Assembly: GCA_036960175.1 (NCBI GenBank)
Contig: JBALWH010000005.1
Span: forward strand, 62,001 to 126,000
DNA: 64,000 nucleotides
Direction of reading: 5' to 3'
From: Motiliproteus sp036960175
GTDB taxonomy: Bacteria > Pseudomonadota > Gammaproteobacteria > Pseudomonadales > Balneatricaceae
Below the pieces are notes generated by a model. That model had not been told where the DNA came from. It ran no database searches and saw nothing but the letters and a program-made list of their open reading frames with translations. Positions 17,702-25,755 of this stretch are shown here, in pieces. The stretch's first letter is position 1; every line of letters begins with the position of its first letter. Position numbers and translations under genes: made by a program.

Positions 17702-18652
17702 ATGAGCGACGAAGAAGAACATAAGTGTAATTGTCCCGAAGGACTTCCCCCTTGGCTCGCCACGTTTGCCGACTTGATGTCGCTGCTGATGTGCTTCTTT
17801 GTATTGCTCCTATCCTTCTCTGAAATGGACGTCATGAAGTTCAAGCAGCTCGCAGGCTCCATGCGCGAAGCCTTTGGTGTTCAAAACCTTATCAAGGTAA
17901 AAGACATCCCCAAGGGAACCAGCATCATCGCCCAGGAGTTCAGCCCTGGTCGCCCTGAGCCCACCCCTCTCAACGAAGTGCGACAGTTCACGACCTCTAC
18001 CACTAAACAGAATCTGGATGTCCGCCGTCAGCAAGGGGAAGCTGAACACTTAGAGACAAAGGCTGGCGAAATTCAGGAAATGATTAAGCAGATGGAAGCT
18101 GAAGACGCCGCGAATAAAGCAGAAGCTCGTGAAGACGCTATCGCCATGGCCATGGCGCTTCAAAAAGAGATCGGCAAAGGGGCCGTCGACGTAGAAACCC
18201 AGGAAGGCAAAGTCATTATCCGGGTGAGAGAGAAAGGCTCCTTTCAGTCTGGACAGGCTGAACTTAATTTCGAGTTTATCCCAATTATTTCCAAGATCCG
18301 CGATGTACTAGTCAACATATCTGGCAGCGTATCCGTCGAAGGCCACACCGATAATATTCCTATTTCTACCGCCCAGTTCGCATCTAACTGGGGACTTTCC
18401 TCCTCCCGCGCTATCTCGGTAGCCCAGGAACTCTTTGCCGATGGCCGCATTGATCAGGGCCGCTACAGGGTCACCGGATTCGGCGACACCAAACCCCTCG
18501 CACCCAACGACACCACTAAAAATCGGGCATTGAATCGCCGGGTAGAGATTATTATCCAGAAGGGAAAAGACCAAGAATTACTGAACCGCCTGCCCGCACT
18601 GCCTGATGGCGTAGAGACCAGCGGCGATCTAGCGCCAAACGAGATTTTTTAA
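17702..18652 (+). CDS. pomB: Flagellar motor stator protein PomB/MotB
   Basis: PomB is the peptidoglycan-anchored half of the stator. The 316 residues begin with MSDEEEHKCNCPEG, and a single membrane helix holds the ion-binding aspartate at D24 in TFADLMSLLMCFFVLL, the same number as in Vibrio PomB. The plug and linker region (residues 45-150) is acidic and partly coiled coil. An OmpA-like domain, with VEGHTDNIPI and NRALNRRVEI, anchors it to the wall. It starts 21 bases after pomA, in one operon. Confidence 0.94.
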   Translation: MSDEEEHKCNCPEGLPPWLATFADLMSLLMCFFVLLLSFSEMDVMKFKQLAGSMREAFGVQNLIKVKDIPKGTSIIAQEFSPGRPEPTPLNEVRQFTTSTTKQNLDVRRQQGEAEHLETKAGEIQEMIKQMEAEDAANKAEAREDAIAMAMALQKEIGKGAVDVETQEGKVIIRVREKGSFQSGQAELNFEFIPIISKIRDVLVNISGSVSVEGHTDNIPISTAQFASNWGLSSSRAISVAQELFADGRIDQGRYRVTGFGDTKPLAPNDTTKNRALNRRVEIIIQKGKDQELLNRLPALPDGVETSGDLAPNEIF

Positions 18653-18761
18653 ATAAAATATTCTGTATTACAACAACTAACATCCAGCCCGCATCGCCCA
18701 TAGATCCGTTTGGCAGAGTACTATCCAGATGGACCTGATCTGGACAGTCCAATCCCGCTGA

Positions 18762-19625
18762 CTACTCCGGCAGTTCAAACACCAGCTCTTCAGACACACT
18801 CTTGTGTTCCGCATAGCCCTTATTAAATACCGCCAACTGACCACGAATCTGACCACCACGCGGCAGCACTGCGTCATCTGCATTGCCGGTATCGAGCTTG
18901 CGCTGATATTCTAGGAACCAATGATTATCTTTCCAGACACCTTTGGCTTTTACATCCGCTAAACTACCACCCGATGTGCCGGTCATTATGATACCGGGCA
19001 GCTCCTTGCCCTGGTTTTTCTTGCGATCGGGTTTGTTATTAACGTAGATCCGGCTACCTTCATCGCGACCCTTTTTAATATATACGGTGTTACCACTATC
19101 GGTCTTATACTCGGCGGCATTCTCTAGCTCATCCAGGGTAATCAAGTGCCACATATCTTCAGCCAGACCTGCCTTGTTGCTACGTCCGGCGGACCAGACC
19201 CAGACGTCCACCTCATAATTAGCGTCACTCACCATACAGCTATTAAAATCACCGCCCATATCAAAGCGTAACGCAAACATATCGTCTCTTTGTTTACCCC
19301 GCTTGTATTTTTTACCTTTCCAACGCCAAGACTTATAGGCTAAGTCTTCAGTTTTATCCGGCCACTGAGCGGCAAAATAAAATTGATCACCATAAACCCC
19401 GGCGGCAACCCGTACCGTCAATTCTCCGGTACGGTTCTTCTTATCACCCTCCTTGGCAGGATGGACCTGCACTTCTTGCCAGAGACTCGTCGCCCACTCA
19501 GTATGAACACCGTCGATGGTGGGGGCAGCATCAAGAACTGCTACCGACAAGGTGGCGGCAGTACTTAGGCTGGACTGAGCTAGAAACAAGCCCGCAATAA
19601 GTCCACATCCAAACATCCTATTCAT
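18762..19625 (-). CDS. Periplasmic haem-binding EB_dh-like protein
   Basis: The 287 residues open with a signal peptide ending near AQSSLSTAA. The mature part resembles the haem-b-binding gamma subunit family of ethylbenzene dehydrogenase and DMSO reductase-type enzymes (EB_dh): ATLSVAVLDAAPTIDGVHTEW at the start, a VRVAAGVYGDQFYFAAQWPD strand pair, DMFALRFDM, and a C-terminal DVKAKGVWKDNHWFLEYQRKL (stretches quoted separately). No molybdenum subunit is encoded nearby. It lies 14 bases after the cupredoxin gene and ends the operon with the haem chemoreceptor, so a role in redox sensing or electron transfer is inferred. Confidence 0.7.
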   Translation of the reverse strand: MNRMFGCGLIAGLFLAQSSLSTAATLSVAVLDAAPTIDGVHTEWATSLWQEVQVHPAKEGDKKNRTGELTVRVAAGVYGDQFYFAAQWPDKTEDLAYKSWRWKGKKYKRGKQRDDMFALRFDMGGDFNSCMVSDANYEVDVWVWSAGRSNKAGLAEDMWHLITLDELENAAEYKTDSGNTVYIKKGRDEGSRIYVNNKPDRKKNQGKELPGIIMTGTSGGSLADVKAKGVWKDNHWFLEYQRKLDTGNADDAVLPRGGQIRGQLAVFNKGYAEHKSVSEELVFELPE

Positions 19626-19639
19626 AACAGCGGTCCGAT

Positions 19640-20095
19640 CTACTCAATGATGATCGTGGCTTCCATACCTTCTTCACGATGGTCGTCGATAGTGCAGTAA
19701 ACAGGGTAAGTTCCCTTAGTCACAGGTACAAAGTACAGGTCCAGCTGACCACCGTCGGCCATCAACTCTAATGCCGTAAAGTACGGTGCTTTGATCTCCC
19801 CGTCTTTGTTGGCCTGAACCTTACGGGTGGCAATAGATTTATAGAATTCTGGTGCGGTGAAGTAGTGCTTCTTCTCACCAGAGTTCTTCAGTTCCATCTT
19901 ATATGGCTGCCCCGCTTTCAAACGGATCTCATCGTGGCTATAAGCGAACTCTTCCATTTCAACCGTTACGGTCTGCATGGCTTTCCAGTCTGCTTTTTTA
20001 ACGACCTCTTTGTAATTGGTAATGTAATCCCCAGCAAGCGCTGCTCCTGAGAAAGCCAATGCAGATGCTACAACTACTGTTTTCAACAACTTCAT
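19640..20095 (-). CDS. Secreted cupredoxin-like copper protein
   Basis: A 21-residue signal peptide ends at AALA-GDY. The mature domain has a cupredoxin pattern: EEFAYSHDEIRLKAGQPYKMELKN, then H77, and near the end C134, H139 and M144 in YPVYCTIDDHREEGMEA. These four residues match the spacing logic of a type I copper site (His, then Cys-His-Met). The predicted place is the periplasm and the predicted job is electron transfer or copper-dependent sensing. It is the middle gene of a three-gene set with the haem chemoreceptor upstream and the EB_dh-like protein downstream. Copper binding is inferred, not shown. Confidence 0.75.
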   Translation of the reverse strand: MKLLKTVVVASALAFSGAALAGDYITNYKEVVKKADWKAMQTVTVEMEEFAYSHDEIRLKAGQPYKMELKNSGEKKHYFTAPEFYKSIATRKVQANKDGEIKAPYFTALELMADGGQLDLYFVPVTKGTYPVYCTIDDHREEGMEATIIIE

Positions 20096-20115
20096 TTTAT
20101 TTTCCTTATCGAGGT

Positions 20116-21777
20116 CTAGGTTTTAAATTTATTCAGCAAACCCTGTAATTCTGCGGCCTGCTGCGCCAGGGCATCGCTGGTTTGGTCGGTTTGCTTGGCG
20201 GCACTAACGGTACGCTCTGCCACCTGCTTGATATTGAGTATACGTCGATTCTGGTCTTCTGTTGCTTCAAGCTCATGCTCAGTCGACGAAGCTATTGAAC
20301 AATTAATATCGGTGATCTTGCCGGCTTCTTGGGTGATTTTCAGCAACGACGCCCCTGAACCGTTAGCCTTTTCCATACTACCAAGCGCCATTTGCCGACT
20401 CAGCTCCATCGAACTGGAAACCTCTGCCGTGCGCTGTAGCAGACCATCAATGACCCGTTTTATCTGGTCGGTAGACGCTCTAGATTTGATCGCCAAGTTG
20501 CGAACCTCGTCGGCCACCACCGAAAACCCCCGCCCCTGCTCGCCAGCCCGTGCAGCTTCAATAGCGGCATTCAGCGCCAGTAGGTTGGTCTGCTCGGAGA
20601 TGCCCTGGATCGTCTCCAGAATCACCTGAATATTATCCATATCCGCATCTAACGAAGTGACGGCTTCGGTAGAAATGGTCAACTGGTCCACCAATCCATT
20701 GATCGACTCAATGGTCTCTTCCACATCCCTTTTACCGAGCGTGGCCACCTGATTCACTTCTTCTGCCACCTGCGCGGCATCGCGGGCCTGAGACACCATT
20801 GAACCGATGGTGGCCGTCAGTTCGTTCATTCCGGAAGCCACGTCTTCGGTATCCCGATACTGCTGAGCGGCATCATCAGCGGTAGCCGAGGTGGTTGATT
20901 TCATCTGCTGGCTCAGATCAGACAAACTGACTGTCGTATCAGAAACTCGCGACACCAGGTCTCGGATCTGCCCGATAAAGGCATTAAATCCGTTGGACAA
21001 TACCGCGATTTCATCCTCTCCACGGACAGGCAATTTCACCGTCAAATCCCCTTCACCCTGAGACATCTGCTGCAGCTCTTTAGCAACGGTCAGGATAGGC
21101 ATGGAGAACTGGCGCACCATATAACCGATAATCAGTACACAGATCACGATAACCGCCAGCACCAACCCTATCGCCTGGGTAATGCTGGAATTAATCTGCG
21201 CATCCACACCGGCCAACGAGGTAGTGAGTTTAATGACACCGCGGACTTTATGGTCACTACCGTGGCATGTGGCACACTCTTCCCGGTTTAAAATTGGTTT
21301 TAATAGCGTGGTATAGCGCTCCCCACCTTCGAGAGTATCTTCATAGGTGGCGACCTCAGCGGATTCCACCGCCTGAAGCAAAGCCCGCATGTCCGGCTGC
21401 AGGATCTGGTAACGCTCTTCATCGTCCCGGGGAATAAACTCTTCATCGCCGATACGGTTATTGACGTTATCGATGGTGGCACTGTCCCGGAAAGCTTCCA
21501 GGCCATTGGTACGTAGGACACGAAAATCGACAACCTCCGGCACTCGCTTCAGGTTATCGGCGAAAGACTGCGCCACGTCCGCGTAGCCTGCCAACATGAT
21601 GCTCTGCAACCCCTGGCTCACAGTTTCGGCCAGAGAGGAGGCTTTATTCTGATGTTGATTAATGATGCTGGTTTTTTGCTGGGACAGTTGAATCATCGCC
21701 ATCGCCGTCAAACTCAAGGCAAGCGTGATCACAACCGCGACTAGGATTTTGTAACCAATATGTTTGTTAATCAGCAT
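20116..21777 (-). CDS. Methyl-accepting chemotaxis protein with periplasmic c-type haem domain
   Basis: This is a transmembrane chemoreceptor of 553 residues from the ATG at 21777. A helix at about 8-28 and another at about 188-210 flank a periplasmic sensor domain. That domain contains C168-A-T-C171-H172 in REECATCHGSDHKVRG, a covalent haem-attachment motif, and resembles DUF3365-type haem sensors. HAMP follows, then the signalling hairpin with the canonical tip EQTNLLALNAAIEAARAGE. It has no C-terminal receptor-modifying-enzyme tether. The cupredoxin and EB_dh-like genes lie just downstream on the same strand, which suggests that it senses redox state or a small gas or ligand. Confidence 0.88.
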   Translation of the reverse strand: MLINKHIGYKILVAVVITLALSLTAMAMIQLSQQKTSIINQHQNKASSLAETVSQGLQSIMLAGYADVAQSFADNLKRVPEVVDFRVLRTNGLEAFRDSATIDNVNNRIGDEEFIPRDDEERYQILQPDMRALLQAVESAEVATYEDTLEGGERYTTLLKPILNREECATCHGSDHKVRGVIKLTTSLAGVDAQINSSITQAIGLVLAVIVICVLIIGYMVRQFSMPILTVAKELQQMSQGEGDLTVKLPVRGEDEIAVLSNGFNAFIGQIRDLVSRVSDTTVSLSDLSQQMKSTTSATADDAAQQYRDTEDVASGMNELTATIGSMVSQARDAAQVAEEVNQVATLGKRDVEETIESINGLVDQLTISTEAVTSLDADMDNIQVILETIQGISEQTNLLALNAAIEAARAGEQGRGFSVVADEVRNLAIKSRASTDQIKRVIDGLLQRTAEVSSSMELSRQMALGSMEKANGSGASLLKITQEAGKITDINCSIASSTEHELEATEDQNRRILNIKQVAERTVSAAKQTDQTSDALAQQAAELQGLLNKFKT

Positions 21778-22047
21778 CAAGTATTCAAACAACCTTACTT
21801 AAATCTATTCAAAGATCGGCCAGGCCCGCGCCTGACCCAAATTTCCTCAACAGCATAAGGGCTGCAAATTTGATGCCAATAAAAATCGTCTAAAACGCCC
21901 TATATCATTGAGAAAACGGGGGAAAACCCATACAGACATACTATTTCTAAGAAAACATTCCGGATTATGAGAACCAGAACCTTCTCTCGGCACGCCAGAC
22001 AACTCCAGTCTGATCAAATTTCAGTCAACCTTCCTTGGCGCATGATG

Positions 22048-22053
22048 TATAAT
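22048..22053 (+). promoter_or_regulatory. Probable rimO -10 element
   Basis: A perfect TATAAT lies 36 bases before the rimO start; the -35 region is weak. The gap 21778-22088 otherwise holds no gene I can support. Confidence 0.5.
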
Positions 22054-22088
22054 GCGCGCCCTCCAAGATGTAGCAGGTAACAGAGATA

Positions 22089-23423
22089 ATGACCGATAAA
22101 GAAACCCCTCGGGTTGGCTTCGTTAGCCTGGGCTGCCCAAAGGCCCTGGTTGATTCCGAACGCATTCTGACGCAATTGAAAGTGGACGGATACGAGATAG
22201 TACCCACCTACAAAGACGCCGACGTGGTTGTGGTCAATACCTGTGGCTTTATCGACGAAGCCAAGCAAGAATCCCTGGAGGCCATCAGCGAGGCGATGCG
22301 CGATAACGGCAAAGTGGTTGTCACTGGCTGTATGGGCAAAGGCAAAGACGCCGAGATCATCAAGGAGCAGAACCCGGGCATTCTGGCGGTAACCGGTCCT
22401 CAGGCCTACGAAGAAGTGGTAACCGCCGTGCATGAGTGGGCACCACCTGTGAAACCCAGTCATGATCCATTTACCGACCTGGTACCCAACAGCGGCATTA
22501 AACTTACCCCCCGCCATTACTCGTACCTGAAGATATCCGAAGGCTGCAACCACGGCTGCACCTTCTGCATTATTCCGGACCTTCGCGGCAAATTAGTCAG
22601 CCGCCCCATCGGCGACGTGCTGTCTGAAGCCCAGACCCTGGTTGAATCTGGCACCCGCGAGCTGCTGGTTATATCGCAAGACACCAGCGCCTATGGCGTC
22701 GACATGAAATACCGCACAGGCTTCTGGAATGGCCGCCCGGTCAAAACCCGCTTGCTGGAGCTCTGTGAAGAGCTAGGTGAACTAGGCGCCTGGATTCGTC
22801 TGCACTATGTTTATCCCTACCCTCATGTCGATGACACCATCGAGCTGATGGCAGAACGCAAGATTCTTCCTTATTTGGACATCCCCTTCCAGCATGCCAG
22901 CCCCGATGTGCTGAAGCGGATGAAACGTCCAGCCCATGCTGAAAACACCCTGGCGCGGATCCAGAACTGGCGTAAGCAGGTTCCTGATCTAGCGATACGC
23001 TCCACCTTTGTGGTGGGTTTCCCCGGTGAAACTGAGCGTGATTTTGAGATGCTGCTGGAATGGCTGGAAGAGGCCGAACTGGACCGCGTCGGCTGCTTTA
23101 AATACAGCCCAGTAGATGGCGCCAAAGCCAACGCCCACCCCAATCACATTGCCCCGGAACTGCAGCAGGAACGCTGGGAACGCTTTATGCAGGCTCAGCA
23201 GGTTATCAGCGCGCGCAAACTACAGCGTCGTATCGGTCAGATAACACCCGTGTTGATTGACGACGTGGACGAAGAAGGCGCTGTCGGCCGTACCTATGCT
23301 GATGCCCCGCAAATCGATGGCATGGTTTACCTGAATGGCTTCCATGACTGCGCCCCCGGTGATTTTGTCGAAGTGAAGATTGAGCACGCCGACGAGTACG
23401 ATCTTTGGGGCACACCGATCTGA
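22089..23423 (+). CDS. rimO: Ribosomal protein S12 methylthiotransferase RimO
   Basis: RimO is a radical-SAM enzyme that adds a methylthio group to the conserved aspartate of S12. The 444 residues (E. coli 441) comprise an N-terminal UPF0004 domain with its own cluster cysteines (SLGCPK, NTCGF, VTGCMGK), the radical-SAM motif CNHGCTFC and a C-terminal TRAM domain (TPVLIDDVDEEGAVGRTYAD). The substrate choice (S12, not tRNA) follows from close resemblance to RimO, not MiaB. It is a single gene, followed by an intrinsic terminator. Confidence 0.97.
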   Translation: MTDKETPRVGFVSLGCPKALVDSERILTQLKVDGYEIVPTYKDADVVVVNTCGFIDEAKQESLEAISEAMRDNGKVVVTGCMGKGKDAEIIKEQNPGILAVTGPQAYEEVVTAVHEWAPPVKPSHDPFTDLVPNSGIKLTPRHYSYLKISEGCNHGCTFCIIPDLRGKLVSRPIGDVLSEAQTLVESGTRELLVISQDTSAYGVDMKYRTGFWNGRPVKTRLLELCEELGELGAWIRLHYVYPYPHVDDTIELMAERKILPYLDIPFQHASPDVLKRMKRPAHAENTLARIQNWRKQVPDLAIRSTFVVGFPGETERDFEMLLEWLEEAELDRVGCFKYSPVDGAKANAHPNHIAPELQQERWERFMQAQQVISARKLQRRIGQITPVLIDDVDEEGAVGRTYADAPQIDGMVYLNGFHDCAPGDFVEVKIEHADEYDLWGTPI

Positions 23424-23463
23424 TCTGGCTGTCACAGGCGGCAAGGACATAATAAAACACCCT

Positions 23464-23489
23464 AAGGGCTGCTTATTGCGGCCCTTTTT
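23464..23489 (+). terminator. Intrinsic terminator after rimO
   Basis: AAGGGC at 23464-23469 pairs with GCCCTT at 23481-23486, with GC-rich closure, and runs into TTTTT. The rest of the gap to 23769 holds no supported gene. Confidence 0.75.
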
Positions 23490-23769
23490 GTTCACCCCCT
23501 CTCTCTCTTCCACATCCCGCCAACATCAAGCTATTGGCATGCAGACCAGCATATCCGCCACATCGATCGAGGAGATCACGACCTTTGCCGGACCCATCGC
23601 CCTATCGGCCTATCTCTGTTTTTGACTCGCGCGTAGTTGAAAAAGTGATTTCTGTCACTTATTCGAATGACAACAGCAGCCGGTAAAGATCCCAGCCATA
23701 TAAACTCTTTAGAGTCCTAGAAAGCTGTGCTACTTTTTGCAGACAGTACAAATTTAAGGAAGCGTTCTA

Positions 23770-24699
23770 ATGGCTGGTGAAAAATTTCGACTTGTGACAC
23801 GAAGCGACTTTGACGGTTTAGTATGCGCGGTTCTGCTTAAACACCTGGATCTAATCGACGACATCAAATTCGTCCATCCCAAAGACATGCAGGATCGTAA
23901 AATCGATATCAACGATCGCGATATCACCACCAACCTGCCCTATGTGCCCGGTGTAAACCTCGCCTTTGATCACCACTTGTCAGAGACCATCCGCAACAAG
24001 AAGGTCGATAACCATATCATCGACCCAGACGCCCCCTCTGCAGCACGCGTAGTGTGGAAACATTACGGTGGTCACGATGCCTTCCCTGAGTCTTGGGACG
24101 AAATGATGAATGCGGTCGACAAAGGAGACTCCGCCCAATTTAATCAGCAGGAAGTACTCCACGCCGAAGGCTGGGAGCTACTCAACTTTTTGATGGATGC
24201 ACGCACAGGTCTCGGTCGCTTCCGCGAGTTCCGCATCTCCAACTATGACTTGATGATGGACCTGATCGACTACTGCAAAAACCACAACATTAAACAGATA
24301 CTAGAGCTGCCAGATGTGAAAGAGCGGGTTGAGCTCTACTTCGAGCAGGAAACCAAATTTAAAGAACAGATCCAGCGCTGCTCAACCGTGCACGGCAACC
24401 TCGTGGTGCTGGATCTGCGCGAAGAAGAGACCATCTGGGCCGGCAATCGCTTTATGATCTACGCCCTCTACCCCCAATGCAATATCTCCATCCATGTACT
24501 CTGGGGCCTGAAACAACAAAACACCGTCTTCGCCACCGGCAAATCAATCTTCGACCGCGGCTCAAAAACCAACGTCGGCGAACTGATGCTTAAATACAAC
24601 GGCGGCGGCCACCAGGCCGCTGGCACCTGTCAGGTTGAAAATGATCAAGCAGTAGCTATACAGCAGGAACTGATCGACCAGATAAACGCAGACGGCTAA
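23770..24699 (+). CDS. DHH-family phosphoesterase (exopolyphosphatase-like)
   Basis: The 309 residues belong to the DHH superfamily of metal-dependent phosphoesterases, which cleave cyclic or linear nucleotides, nanoRNA or polyphosphate. TRSDFDGLVCAVLL near the N-terminus and AFDHHLSE at about residue 65 carry the metal ligands. NGGGHQAAGTC near the C-terminus is the DHHA1 substrate-binding motif. AAGGA lies ahead of the ATG, and a strong terminator follows. No signal peptide or CBS domain is visible, so it is probably a cytosolic enzyme. The exact substrate cannot be read from the sequence. Confidence 0.85.
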   Translation: MAGEKFRLVTRSDFDGLVCAVLLKHLDLIDDIKFVHPKDMQDRKIDINDRDITTNLPYVPGVNLAFDHHLSETIRNKKVDNHIIDPDAPSAARVVWKHYGGHDAFPESWDEMMNAVDKGDSAQFNQQEVLHAEGWELLNFLMDARTGLGRFREFRISNYDLMMDLIDYCKNHNIKQILELPDVKERVELYFEQETKFKEQIQRCSTVHGNLVVLDLREEETIWAGNRFMIYALYPQCNISIHVLWGLKQQNTVFATGKSIFDRGSKTNVGELMLKYNGGGHQAAGTCQVENDQAVAIQQELIDQINADG

Positions 24700-24715
24700 T
24701 CATCGTCTGGAATAG

Positions 24716-24745
24716 AAAAAGGCCGCTCAATGAGCGGCCTTTTTG
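24716..24745 (+). terminator. Strong intrinsic terminator after the DHH gene
   Basis: GGCCGCT and AGCGGCC form a seven-pair stem with a five-base loop, flanked by A5 and T5, so it could work in both directions. Confidence 0.9.
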
Positions 24746-24819
24746 CATGGCGAAGATCTAAGTTTTAACGTATTTCCTCTGCCTTCAGCCTTCTAGTAAG
24801 TGCGAAGGGAGCCGCCACA

Positions 24820-25092
24820 CTAGGATTCCGTCTTCAACAACATCAACACCTCGCCCTCGGTCACGGTGTCGCCTTGAGTGACCAGCACATCAACGATCTG
24901 CCCCGCCTGGTCTGCGGTTATTTCCCAATCCGTCTTCACTAATTCCAGTACCGCAAGGGTCTCGTACAAAGCCACCCGATCACCGATGCCAACCAATACC
25001 TCTGCAACTTCAATATCATCACCAGCGCAGGTACCACAGGTTTCCCAGCACTCGGGAAATTGGGACAGCTTGATCTCAATGATTTGACTCAT
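24820..25092 (-). CDS. Solo biotinyl/lipoyl-like domain protein
   Basis: The whole 90-residue protein is one biotinyl/lipoyl domain: IEIKLSQFPECWET at the start, GDRVALYETLAVLELVKTDWEI in the middle (quoted in parts), and VTQGDTVTEGEVLMLLKTES at the end. The lysine of LVKTD sits where the modified lysine lies in the hairpin of such domains, though the flanks differ from both the biotin MKM and the lipoyl DK types. Two cysteines form CGTCAGD near residue 22. No dehydrogenase or carboxylase gene is near. Its partner is unknown; it may be an unmodified or swinging-arm carrier. Confidence 0.7.
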   Translation of the reverse strand: MSQIIEIKLSQFPECWETCGTCAGDDIEVAEVLVGIGDRVALYETLAVLELVKTDWEITADQAGQIVDVLVTQGDTVTEGEVLMLLKTES

Positions 25093-25246
25093 AGGGCAGC
25101 ACTTTCAATTTAAATAAAGAGTAACGAAGACACAGAATTATACCGAGTCCTAAAACAATTTGAGCACAGTAGTTAGCGACGGAGTAACAATAATAATACA
25201 GAGGTCACCTTAAATGCTCGCTTACTCAGCCGAAATCATGGGGTAA

Positions 25247-25278
25247 TAAAAAAGGCTGCCATTAGGCAGCCTTTTTTT
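25247..25278 (-). terminator. Intrinsic terminator of the tmRNA gene
   Basis: GGCTGCC at 25254-25260 pairs with GGCAGCC at 25265-25271, flanked by A- and T-runs. It lies just past the 3' end of ssrA on the minus strand. Confidence 0.9.
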
Positions 25279-25282
25279 GAAT

Positions 25283-25647
25283 TGGTGGAGCTGGCGGGAC
25301 TTGAACCCGCGTCCACGATGTTTCCGAACCAGTGATACTACATGCTTAGTCTGTCATTTTGTTAACCCGTAGAGACTCCAACAGACAGGATTCTCATGAG
25401 CGAGCCAGATTAGTTTTAACGCTTCAGCCCCTGGCGAGGCATCCATCGCGATCTTGTATAGGATGACCTTCCGAACCCCGATCTACAGGCAAATACAGGT
25501 GGAAGGGCGCTATGCAGGTTATTAAGCTGCTAGTGCGTAGTTTTCGTCGTTTGCAATTAAGCATTGGCAAGGTTTATTTACGTGATCACTCACCGCTCAC
25601 GGCATGCACAAAGGACATACGCACCATGTCGAAACCAAATCAGCCCC
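25283..25647 (-). ncRNA. ssrA: Transfer-messenger RNA (tmRNA)
   Basis: tmRNA rescues stalled ribosomes by acting as a tRNA and then as a message for a degradation tag. The minus strand begins GGGGCTGATTTGG at 25647 and ends with CAGCTCCACCA at 25283. The seven-pair acceptor stem GGGGCTG/CAGCTCC closes, CCA is encoded, and the T-arm reads GGTTCAAGTCC. The tag reading frame, with the resume codon GCA, gives ANDENYALAA followed by TAA TAA. The one-piece length is 365 bases. A promoter and a terminator flank it. Confidence 0.98.
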
Positions 25648-25667
25648 GGAGTGGTAGTCTTAGGTAG

Positions 25668-25698
25668 GCCACTATAAAGATCAGTGGCCAATTTTCAA
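25668..25698 (-). promoter_or_regulatory. tmRNA promoter overlapped by a perfect inverted repeat
   Basis: On the minus strand TTGAAA (25693-25698) and TATAGT (25671-25676) are separated by 16 bases, about 23 bases before the tmRNA 5' end. GGCCACT at 25668-25674 and AGTGGCC at 25684-25690 form a perfect seven-base inverted repeat that spans the -10 and part of the spacer. Confidence 0.6.
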
Positions 25699-25755
25699 CT
25701 TATTATAAAACAATTCGCATCTAGGCAGCTAATAACGGTCGTTTTATAGCCAATA

